DNA from: Oscillospiraceae bacterium
Lineage (GTDB): Bacteria; Bacillota_A; Clostridia; Oscillospirales; Oscillospiraceae
Assembly (NCBI GenBank): GCA_017936985.1
Contig: JAGBEM010000278.1
Span: 1-6,357 of the forward strand
DNA length: 6,357 nt
Reading direction: 5' to 3'
The translations under genes and the position numbers were made by a program. The notes under the pieces are model-generated. The model ran no database searches, was not told the DNA's origin, and saw only the letters and a list, made by a program, of their open reading frames with translations. Of this stretch, positions 1 to 5,463 are shown piece after piece. Positions within the stretch are counted from its first letter, which is position 1. Every line of letters begins with the position of its first letter.

Positions 1-258
1 CTGGATGGCAAAGACACCGCAGAGGAAGTGCAGATTACCTCCTTTAAGCTCCGTTCCATGAGCGTGGATCTGACCAGCGCAGTGCCAGGAGCCGACTTCT
101 CAATCTATAATGGTGAGCAGATGCAGGTAGTCATGAAAGATGGAGAAAAGATCCCCATCATCGTAAGAACGTACTTTGAACCCATTGACTTGGATCGGGT
201 GGATTACATTCTGTTCCCGGATGGGACAAAGTTGCCCGTGCCTGATGTGGCGCGGTAA
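1..258 (+). CDS. C-terminal fragment of a probable DUF4179-like (extracytoplasmic/anti-sigma-type) protein, 5' partial
   Basis: The reading frame is open from base 1 to the TAA at 256-258, giving 85 visible residues. The first codons (LDGKDTAEEV) have no start signal or ribosome site, so the gene begins left of the window; the GTG at 28 is probably internal. The visible part has no membrane segment and reads as a beta-rich domain: alternating hydrophobic residues (VQITSFKLRSMSVDLT), then VVMKDGEKIPIIV, then FEPIDLDRVDYILFPDGTKLPVP. The ending, an 'IDLD-V-y-i-DG-k-P' pattern, is what I associate with the C-terminal domain of clostridial DUF4179 proteins, which are often anti-sigma-like membrane proteins with an extracellular tail. 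The family name is recalled rather than proved, and the diagnostic N-terminal part is missing. A strong hairpin follows 25 bases after the stop, so this gene is transcriptionally separate from the BlaI operon. Confidence 0.55.
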   Translation: MDGKDTAEEVQITSFKLRSMSVDLTSAVPGADFSIYNGEQMQVVMKDGEKIPIIVRTYFEPIDLDRVDYILFPDGTKLPVPDVAR

Positions 259-283
259 CGCAGCAACATCGTTGTGAAAGGGT

Positions 284-326
284 AAAAGGATCTGATGCAC
301 AGCACACGCTTGCATCAGATCCTTTT
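284..326 (+). terminator. Strong intrinsic terminator after the first gene
   Basis: A perfect 16-bp inverted repeat (284-299 pairing with 311-326; arm AAAAGGATCTGATGCA) encloses an 11-base loop. The right arm runs into five consecutive T (323-327). It lies 25 bases after the TAA at 256-258 and 16 bases before the TTGACA box of the next operon, so it should insulate the BlaI operon from read-through. Four A at the start of the left arm give a short T-run on the minus strand too, but no minus-strand gene ends here. Confidence 0.9.
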
Positions 327-342
327 TGCAGATACAAAATCC

Positions 343-382
343 TTGACATTCTGGTTTACATTATATAAACTCGAAATATAGA
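343..382 (+). promoter_or_regulatory. Overlapping sigma-A-type promoters of the blaI-like operon
   Basis: Two overlapping promoter candidates are visible. The first has a perfect -35 TTGACA at 343-348, with either TATAAA at 364-369 (15-bp spacer) or TAAACT at 366-371 (17-bp spacer) as the -10. The second has TTTACA at 355-360 and TATAGA at 377-382 (16-bp spacer). The second would start transcription near 389, about 20 bases before the ATG at 410. Which is used cannot be decided by eye. Both are overlapped or flanked by the two dyads at 354-370 and 381-397, the expected layout for a promoter repressed by its own first gene product. Confidence 0.7.
354..370 (+). promoter_or_regulatory. Putative BlaI-type operator O1
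   Basis: The site reads GTTTACA-TTA-TATAAAC: two 7-base half sites around a 3-base centre, with 6 of 7 positions symmetric. The TTTACA/TATAAA halves contain the TACA...TGTA-like core known from BlaI/MecI/CopY operators, with one mismatch in the right half. It covers the -10 region of promoter candidate 1 and the -35 of candidate 2. Classical sites usually have 2 bases between TACA and TGTA; here there are 3. Its role is inferred from position and from the matching second dyad. Confidence 0.6.
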
Positions 383-397
383 CTACACGATGTAAAC
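381..397 (+). promoter_or_regulatory. Putative BlaI-type operator O2
   Basis: The site reads GACTACA-CGA-TGTAAAC, with a perfect TACA-n3-TGTA core (384-394). Its centre (389) is 27 bp from the O1 centre, roughly two and a half helical turns. It ends one base before the GGAGG ribosome site (399-403) of the repressor gene and covers the predicted transcription start of promoter candidate 2. The outer halves of O1 and O2 also form a perfect 8-bp dyad (GGTTTACA 353-360 with TGTAAACC 391-398). This is the better of the two sites as a BlaI-family operator. Confidence 0.68.
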
Positions 398-409
398 CGG
401 AGGTGCAGT

Positions 410-769
410 ATGAGTGAATTGACGATGGGCGCGATTGAAAGTCGCTTTGCAGAGATTATTTGGCAGAGGGAACCCGTAACCTCTCCTGAACTGGTGAAGC
501 TGGCAGCGCAGGAGCTGGACTGGAAGAAGTCCACGACTTATACCGTTTTGCGGCGGCTGTGTGAGAGAGGTATCTTCCAGAACAATGGTGGTACAGTGAC
601 CTCTCTGATTTCCAAGCAGGATTTTTATGCTGTGAAGAGCGAGCAGTTTGTTGAGGAGACTTTCTCCGGCTCTCTCCCTGCATTTCTTGCCGCATTTACA
701 ACTAGAAAGAAACTGTCTGACGCCGAGATCAATGAATTACAGGAGTTGATCAACCAGAGCAGGAGGTGA
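410..769 (+). CDS. BlaI/MecI/CopY-family transcriptional repressor
   Basis: This is a 119-residue winged-helix repressor, close to the usual 120-130 residues of the family. It is a cytoplasmic dimer that would bind TACA/TGTA dyads in its own promoter. The N-terminal half (about residues 4-75) carries the winged helix; WKKSTTYTVLRRLCERGIF (38-56) matches the family recognition-helix pattern of W, then ST-Y-TVL-RL followed by a turn and wing. The C-terminal half (about 78-116) is the helical dimerisation region ending KLSDAEINELQELINQ. Staphylococcal BlaI/MecI are cut at an Asn-Phe bond just before the last helices; the equivalent stretch here is AFLAAF, making Ala95-Phe96 the analogous candidate bond (inference). 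The start is supported by GGAGG at 399-403, six bases before the ATG. Its last codons overlap the AGGAGG (761-766) that serves the M56 gene four bases downstream, indicating translational coupling. Confidence 0.92.
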   Translation: MSELTMGAIESRFAEIIWQREPVTSPELVKLAAQELDWKKSTTYTVLRRLCERGIFQNNGGTVTSLISKQDFYAVKSEQFVEETFSGSLPAFLAAFTTRKKLSDAEINELQELINQSRR

Positions 770-773
770 AGAA

Positions 774-3700
774 ATGGGTATCTTTACTTTCAAAAATATT
801 TTCAGTGATGTAGCAATCAGCGGCCTGACAGAGTCCGTACTGCCGCCACTGGTCCTGAACATGACCATCACCGGCAGCGTAGTAATCCTGTTCGTGCTGC
901 TGGCACGACTGGCGCTGAAGAAAGCACCTAAGATTTTCTCCTATGCTTTGTGGGCCGTGGTGCTGTTCCGCCTGCTGTGCCCAGTGTCCATCACCACAGA
1001 CTTCTCTCTGCTAGGATTGTTTGATACACCGGCCGTAGAGAACACGCAGCACACGACTGCCGTGGAATACATCCCTTATGATGTTGTTCATACGCCGGAT
1101 CTGGAAGTCCAGCTTCCGGCTCCACCCGTCGTCAATGAGGCAGTAAATCATGCGCTTCCGCAGGAGCATGCCGCATTAGGCGCAGACCCCTTGGAGGGAG
1201 AGTTCGCCATCGGTTCTTTCATCTGGTTGCTCGGCATTGGAGCCATGGCCGTCTATAGCATGGTTTCCTATTTTCTGTTGCGCCGAAAGCTGGTTGGGGC
1301 AGTTCTGCTGCGGGATAACATCTACCTTGCAGACGGGATCGGTTCTCCCTTTGTTATGGGATTCATTCGCCCGAAGATTTATCTGCCCTCCGCACTGTCC
1401 GAGCAGGAACAGAGCTATATCATTCTCCACGAACAGCACCATATTCGCAGAGGAGACCATCTGGTCAAAGCGTTGGCGTTCATTGCCCTGTGTATCCACT
1501 GGTTCAATCCGCTGGTGTGGGTAGCCTTTGTCATGTCCTCCAAGGATATGGAAATGAGCTGCGACGAAGCCGTGGTGAAGAAACTGGGCGAGGGAATCCG
1601 GGCAGACTATTCCGCTTCTCTCTTGAGCCTTGCCACCGGTAGACGAATCATCGCCGGCACGCCTCTGGCCTTTGGCGAGGGCGACACCAAAAGTCGTATT
1701 AAAAATATGCTCAGCTGGAAGAAGCCCAAAACCTGGATTGTGCTTGTTGCGCTGCTTGCCTGCGTTGTCGCCATTGTATTTTGTGCCGCGAATCCCCGGA
1801 AGGATGCCGAAGGAGAGAACGGCATGATCACATGGGAAGTGGATGCCAAATACTCCGATACTGTTGTGGACATTATAAATGACTATATCATGCAGCAAAC
1901 GGAATACTATAACGACCTGGGGGCCGGTGAGAATGCAATCGGCGGAGAGTATTCCATCCTTGAGGCCAAGGTGGTTGGCCTGGAAAGACGCTGCAGATTG
2001 ATGGAAACCGAAACACACATCATTGAATTATATCGGTTGCAGTACCGGCTTCTGCCGTCTGAGCCTGACCATGTGGTTTTGGCAGGCGGTATGCAGATGG
2101 AGGACGGTTGGATTACTGAATATAGCAGCACAGGACAGCCTTATTTTGCAATTCTCTGCGATTCCAGCAGCGGAGAAGAGACCTGGTCGCTCATGGGTGT
2201 GACCAACTCAGACACGATCAACATCGACTACAATACGGATGAGATGCGGGCGAAATACGGCGACAAGTACGCTGCTGCCGCCATGGAACTTTACAAAGCG
2301 TATCTTCGTGCAGAAGCCCAGGTCTCCTATGACACGGCGGAAGACATTTTCTACTATCTGGAATTGGCCGCAGGTGAGACATTCCAGGACATGGATCCGG
2401 AGCGGCAGGCTAGTCTTCTGGTAGAGTACGAAGACCTGTTGGATGACTATTCTCTCATCGCACGGGAAACCGAGGATGGCAAAACTGCCTATATTGTTGG
2501 ACAGTATAACGGGGATCCGACTGAAAGCCCCCTCTACGGTATGTACGGCATGGAGGTTTCTACGGGAGAAAATGAGGTGTTCCAACTCCTTTATCGGGAA
2601 GAAAACCCTGATGCTGTGAATGAAATACTGGCCGAAAACAAAAAAGATATCCCGTCATCTGTAGGCTACCGTATTGAGGACAGCCAGATCTATTGGTCCG
2701 CCAATAGTGGACTCATTCTGATCCAGCCGAAAGACAACTCCTTTTTCCTGAATGACCCATGGAACCAGTATCTCCATACCCCTAACGGGCGGGAGTATAT
2801 CGAAGACGCCGTTTCCCGCGGGATTGATGTATGCGGTCAGACGGATACCTTCCTCTTTGTGTATCTGATTTCTGATCAGTTCGGAGAAATCGCAGAAAGA
2901 ATCGCTCTGACCGAAGCAGAAGCGCAGGCCATTCTGGCAGAGGAACGAGTCAGCATCACCGAGGGTTTTGGTTTCTCTGCATCCCTGCACATTGACGGCC
3001 AGACGACCTATTACAATGAGCGGGAGGGAATTCCCCAGACGGTTCTGGATCTGGCTGTGGAGAAGTGCGACTACCGCTTCGGAGACCCCAGCTACATTAC
3101 AGATACCATCCGGGAAGCCCGGTTAGACTGTGACTGGCTGGATGCTCCGCTCTACGCCGATGAGGAAGACCTGCCCCGCCTGCGGGAAATTCTGAAAAAT
3201 GCGAAGCATGACATTGTGGGTGCCTGCGGCTATGGAGCCAAGCTGACCTTGACTTTTACCGGCGGCGAAAAGCTGACCGTATTCAAGGGGTGCGACAGCT
3301 GTGACACCATCGTGTTCGGTTCTTACGGCGGCTACGCCCTCGGTGACAAAGAGAATACTGCGTTCTGGGAGATATTCGGGCTTGATCCCGACACCAAGGA
3401 GCGAATTGAAACGGCGGAGCCCTCCGAAGAGGAACTGTTTATCCTGCGGACTGGCATTCAGGAAGCGGAGGCGCAGGAATTCTATGCAGAGTTCATTACC
3501 CTGATTGAATCCGACAACAGGGAGGCAGTTTTGGATAAGATTGTCTATCCCGCGTCTGTGACAGTTGATGGGGGAATGTCTATCGTAAATAATGCAACGG
3601 AACTGCTGCCATACTACGATGATATTTTCACCGACGGACTGTGGGATCGTATTCAGGAAGGGCAGCTCGGTGATAATCGGGCGGATTTATTGACCAACGA

Positions 3701-4724
3701 CGGTTTGATTGGCGCTGCCAACGGCGCAATCTGGTTCGCGGGGACACAAGGGGTTATGACAGTCCAAAATCCGGAGGGATGGAGTGTCCGCCCTGCTGTT
3801 TCCGGTATTACAACAGAGGAAGGCCCCTCCACTCCGCCAACAGAAGAAGAGATACACGCGGCCATCATGGCAAACTTCAATACAGTCATTACTACCTATG
3901 GTAACGGGAGTGCCGCAGCAGCGGACTTCCTGACGGAGGCTCACGCGCATCTGGCAACAGAGCAGCTGAATGCGGAGACTTACACTTTCTATTCTGATGT
4001 GCTGTACGCCGCCTATGTATACCATGAAGGAAAATACGCTGCCACGGATAGTGTGCATGTCCCTACAGTATTGACCTATGTCTGGAAAGATGGCAAGTGG
4101 AAATTGGATGAATTCTGGACGCCGGGCAGTACTACCAGTGTGGCAACCGTGTTTCCGCCAGAGGCATTGGAGATACTGAACCGCACCGGAGTGGCCGGAT
4201 ACTATGACCCGTTACCTGCGGAGTGTGACGAAAGCGCTATCCGCAATTACGTGGCCCTCCACGGCACGGTACCAGCAAAAACTTTTGGACCGGAGGATGT
4301 GAACGTACTGGGGCAGAAATTGTCCGCCTCCCCTGATGATATGACTTATGAGGAACGCCTCGCATGGGTACAGGGCGGACCGGATTACAGCCAAACTTTT
4401 ACTTCCCTTGGTCAGTATGTAGAAGGTGAAGATTGTATTGCCTTCCTTTCTACATGGGTAGGTGTCCCCCGCGGCAACGGACAGGTCTTCCAGCTCCGCT
4501 TCTCTGATGGAACATTGGCATATCTGCCGATGCCGGACGAAAATGCGGTTGCGCCTGCTCTGCCAGATAACATGATGTTTGAAAGCGGAAAATTGATCTA
4601 TGAAAAAATCTTCCCTACGGAGGAGTTGACTAACGAAGGGCAGACGCTCATCCATCTGAAGGGAACCTACCGGTATGAGGTGAATCTTGCAGAAAAGACA
4701 TTGTCCCTGACAGTGCTGCAGTAA
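774..4724 (+). CDS. Giant M56 (BlaR1/MecR1-type) membrane metalloprotease receptor with multi-module extracellular region
   Basis: The product is 1316 residues, about twice the length of classical BlaR1/MecR1. Predicted membrane segments lie near residues 26-48, 55-72, 147-168, 232-255 and 320-338. The zinc protease signature HEQHH (219-223) is followed by IHWFNPLVW (241-249) and EMSCDEAV (260-267), where Glu260 is the likely third zinc ligand, so the protease appears intact. After the last membrane segment about 975 residues should lie outside the cell. No convincing penicillin-binding SxxK/YGN/KTG set is seen. Instead there are several mixed alpha/beta modules: roughly 351-515; 516-710; 711-880, which is Cys-rich; 890-1000 and 1023-1120, which look NTF2-like with a KDGKWKLDEFW strand; and a C-terminal beta-rich module 1170-1316. 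A Thr/Pro/Glu-rich linker (1012-1026) separates two of them. The start is fixed by AGGAGG at 761-766. The family role is to sense an external signal and trigger loss of the BlaI partner encoded just upstream; the ligand is unknown. Module borders are by-eye estimates. Confidence 0.9.
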   Translation: MGIFTFKNIFSDVAISGLTESVLPPLVLNMTITGSVVILFVLLARLALKKAPKIFSYALWAVVLFRLLCPVSITTDFSLLGLFDTPAVENTQHTTAVEYIPYDVVHTPDLEVQLPAPPVVNEAVNHALPQEHAALGADPLEGEFAIGSFIWLLGIGAMAVYSMVSYFLLRRKLVGAVLLRDNIYLADGIGSPFVMGFIRPKIYLPSALSEQEQSYIILHEQHHIRRGDHLVKALAFIALCIHWFNPLVWVAFVMSSKDMEMSCDEAVVKKLGEGIRADYSASLLSLATGRRIIAGTPLAFGEGDTKSRIKNMLSWKKPKTWIVLVALLACVVAIVFCAANPRKDAEGENGMITWEVDAKYSDTVVDIINDYIMQQTEYYNDLGAGENAIGGEYSILEAKVVGLERRCRLMETETHIIELYRLQYRLLPSEPDHVVLAGGMQMEDGWITEYSSTGQPYFAILCDSSSGEETWSLMGVTNSDTINIDYNTDEMRAKYGDKYAAAAMELYKAYLRAEAQVSYDTAEDIFYYLELAAGETFQDMDPERQASLLVEYEDLLDDYSLIARETEDGKTAYIVGQYNGDPTESPLYGMYGMEVSTGENEVFQLLYREENPDAVNEILAENKKDIPSSVGYRIEDSQIYWSANSGLILIQPKDNSFFLNDPWNQYLHTPNGREYIEDAVSRGIDVCGQTDTFLFVYLISDQFGEIAERIALTEAEAQAILAEERVSITEGFGFSASLHIDGQTTYYNEREGIPQTVLDLAVEKCDYRFGDPSYITDTIREARLDCDWLDAPLYADEEDLPRLREILKNAKHDIVGACGYGAKLTLTFTGGEKLTVFKGCDSCDTIVFGSYGGYALGDKENTAFWEIFGLDPDTKERIETAEPSEEELFILRTGIQEAEAQEFYAEFITLIESDNREAVLDKIVYPASVTVDGGMSIVNNATELLPYYDDIFTDGLWDRIQEGQLGDNRADLLTNDGLIGAANGAIWFAGTQGVMTVQNPEGWSVRPAVSGITTEEGPSTPPTEEEIHAAIMANFNTVITTYGNGSAAAADFLTEAHAHLATEQLNAETYTFYSDVLYAAYVYHEGKYAATDSVHVPTVLTYVWKDGKWKLDEFWTPGSTTSVATVFPPEALEILNRTGVAGYYDPLPAECDESAIRNYVALHGTVPAKTFGPEDVNVLGQKLSASPDDMTYEERLAWVQGGPDYSQTFTSLGQYVEGEDCIAFLSTWVGVPRGNGQVFQLRFSDGTLAYLPMPDENAVAPALPDNMMFESGKLIYEKIFPTEELTNEGQTLIHLKGTYRYEVNLAEKTLSLTVLQ

Positions 4725-4736
4725 CAGAGGTGTGCC

Positions 4737-4892
4737 ATGGAACAACGCAGTTATACGGTCTGGCTCTGTGACACGAATCGTATTGCTTCGTTTCACAGTG
4801 TTTCCGGCTATGAACAGCACTCCTTTGCTTGCCGTGAGTTTTTTATGGGATTTCTGCATTCCTTACAGGAACGAGGATACCGATTTCAGTAA
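4737..4892 (+). CDS. 51-residue small protein of unknown function, third gene of the blaI-M56 operon
   Basis: ATG at 4737 to TAA at 4890-4892 encodes 51 residues, beginning MEQRSYTVWLCDTNRIASFH and ending LQERGYRFQ. AGAGG at 4726-4730 sits six bases before the ATG, and the gene starts 12 bases after the M56 stop codon, so it is very likely cotranscribed. The protein is soluble and rich in aromatic residues and Arg, with two Cys (11 and 32), no signal peptide and no membrane helix. The pattern suggests two short beta strands (YTVWLCD, IASFHSV) followed by a helix (CREFFMGFLHSLQERG). I have a general impression of similar short proteins in clostridial genomes but cannot name a family or function. 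The longer open frame starting at 4732 in another phase has no comparable ribosome site and runs antisense through the IreB-like gene, so this short frame is the better call. Confidence 0.72.
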   Translation: MEQRSYTVWLCDTNRIASFHSVSGYEQHSFACREFFMGFLHSLQERGYRFQ

Positions 4893-4912
4893 AGCGAAAT
4901 TTGTACAGACAA

Positions 4913-4938
4913 AAGGGACTGGCATTTGCCAGTCCCTT
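4913..4938 (-). terminator. Hairpin terminator between convergent operons
   Basis: An 11-bp perfect stem (AAGGGACTGGC 4913-4923 with GCCAGTCCCTT 4928-4938) closes a four-base loop. Read on the minus strand the stem ends in TTTT (4914-4911) and begins three bases after the stop of the IreB-like gene (4942-4944), so it fits best as that operon's terminator. On the plus strand it lies 20 bases after the stop of the 51-residue gene but is followed by the weaker AATTCATT. It may serve both operons, less efficiently for the plus strand. Confidence 0.85.
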
Positions 4939-4941
4939 AAT

Positions 4942-5148
4942 TCATTCAAAATATTTTGTTACGATATCCCACAACAGACTTTCTCTGTCGATTCGAGAAA
5001 TAATGGTGCGTGCATCTTTGTGGTTGGTGATGTATGTAGGATCTTCGGTCAGAATGTATCCGCAGATTTGATTGAGCGGATGATAGCCTTTTTCCTGCAA
5101 TGCAGAATAGACACGCCCAAGACGTTCGCGCATCTCCAAGTTATCCAT
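4942..5148 (-). CDS. IreB/UPF0297-family small regulatory protein, N-terminally short paralogue
   Basis: The product is 68 residues. The pattern VYSALQEKGYHPLNQICGYI, then LTEDPTYITNHKDARTII, then RIDRESLLWDIVTKYF matches the IreB (UPF0297, formerly DUF965) family core: v-Y-sL--kGY-PinQi-GY-ltgDP-YI--h-dAR--I---eRde---e-v--Y. In Enterococcus faecalis, IreB is a small cytoplasmic dimer phosphorylated by the Ser/Thr kinase IreK and acting on intrinsic cephalosporin resistance. Usual members have close to 90 residues. Here about 15-20 N-terminal residues are absent, including the region with the phosphorylated threonines. The start is firm: an in-frame TAG immediately precedes the ATG, and GGAGG lies nine bases upstream. 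The housekeeping gene normally sits near ruvX (yrrK) and alaS; this copy is last in a polymerase operon, 57 bases after its neighbour. Family assignment is confident; function is not. Confidence 0.85.
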   Translation of the reverse strand: MDNLEMRERLGRVYSALQEKGYHPLNQICGYILTEDPTYITNHKDARTIISRIDRESLLWDIVTKYFE

Positions 5149-5153
5149 CTAAC

Positions 5154-5162
5154 ATCACCTCC
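5154..5162 (-). promoter_or_regulatory. Near-perfect ribosome binding site of the IreB-like gene
   Basis: Read on the minus strand, 5162-5154 is GGAGGTGAT, a nine-base match to the anti-Shine-Dalgarno end of 16S rRNA, with the GGAGG core nine bases before the ATG at 5148. An in-frame TGA overlaps this site and a TAG abuts the ATG, so no longer N-terminus is possible. This fixes the short form of the protein as genuine. Confidence 0.85.
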
Positions 5163-5175
5163 GGTAAACATCATC

Positions 5176-5184
5176 ATTATAACA
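5176..5184 (-). promoter_or_regulatory. Extended -10 promoter for the IreB-like gene
   Basis: On the minus strand, 5184-5176 reads TGTTATAAT: a perfect TATAAT with the TGn extension, about 28 bases upstream of the ATG at 5148. No good -35 is seen 16-18 bases upstream (the region reads like GTGGCT), which is acceptable for extended -10 promoters. It lies in the 57-base gap after the 84-residue gene and suggests that the IreB-like gene can be expressed independently of the polymerase. Confidence 0.6.
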
Positions 5185-5205
5185 TAAATTCTAGAAAAAG
5201 CCACC

Positions 5206-5460
5206 TTATTGTTTGGCCTCAACAAACCAACGATTCTCTTCAAACCACAGATAGGTTTCCTGTCCTTGGATCATACAAGTATAGCGGATGCCAACGCCGC
5301 CAACACGTTGGCAGGCTGCTCGGCATTTATCAGTTACCTTGTCGATGGTGTAGGCGTGGGCCTCATCAAATTCAATGACCATAGGACGCATGTTGCCTTC
5401 AGTATCAAAACGCACCTGGACCGGCACATAGCGCTTTTCTCTTTGCTCTTGTCTTCTCAT
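5206..5460 (-). CDS. Small polymerase-associated protein (possibly DUF6504-like), 84 residues
   Basis: The ATG at 5460 is preceded by GGAGGA (5472-5467) with six-base spacing, embedded in the last codons of the polymerase gene; only three bases separate the polymerase stop from this ATG, so the two are translationally coupled. The N-terminus is very basic (RRQEQREKR), followed by a small beta-rich, SH3-like-looking body: YVPVQVRFDTEGNMRP, then IEFDEAHAYTIDKVTD, then GGVGIRYTCMIQGQETYLWFEENRWFVEA. No membrane segment or signal peptide is present. It is not YolD by sequence, although it occupies the kind of position YolD has beside UmuC-type polymerases in Bacillus. My recollection is that similar short proteins accompany clostridial Y-family polymerases and may fall in DUF6504; that name is tentative. 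A role as an accessory to the polymerase or clamp is inferred only from coupling. Confidence 0.82.
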   Translation of the reverse strand: MRRQEQREKRYVPVQVRFDTEGNMRPMVIEFDEAHAYTIDKVTDKCRAACQRVGGVGIRYTCMIQGQETYLWFEENRWFVEAKQ

Positions 5461-5463
5461 GCA

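Noticed and set aside
284..326. Riboswitch or attenuator in front of the repressor gene
   Set aside because: The hairpin lies upstream of all promoter candidates of the operon and directly after the preceding stop codon, so it is simply the terminator of the first gene. The operon leader itself is only about 20-30 bases.
1176..2018. 280-residue minus-strand open frame inside the M56 gene
   Set aside because: It is fully antisense to the strongly supported protease coding region (zinc motif, membrane helices), has no ribosome site I could see, and its composition (many His, Cys, Gln, no domain) is typical of a shadow frame.
4212..4859. 215-residue minus-strand open frame across the end of the M56 gene and the 51-residue gene
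   Set aside because: It is antisense to two better-supported genes, and its stretch of Cys/His/Leu-rich sequence has no recognisable domain. It would also cross the operon end without a promoter or ribosome site.
4860..4889. SLQERGYRFQ at the end of the 51-residue protein resembles SALQEKGYHP of the IreB-like protein encoded opposite
   Set aside because: The match is a few residues in an amphipathic helix-turn. The rest of the two proteins does not align, so a duplication is not supported.
5163..5170. GGTAAACA next to the IreB-like ribosome site as a further BlaI operator
   Set aside because: Only one half site (6 of 7 to TGTAAAC) is present. The expected partner half site three bases away is absent, and the resemblance to the region before the repressor gene comes mostly from the shared ACCGGAGGTG ribosome-site context.
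4732..5187. 151-residue plus-strand open frame starting just before the 51-residue gene
   Set aside because: It is out of phase with the small gene, and its ribosome-site spacing is too short. It runs through the hairpin terminator and then antisense over the IreB-like gene, which has clear family motifs on the other strand.
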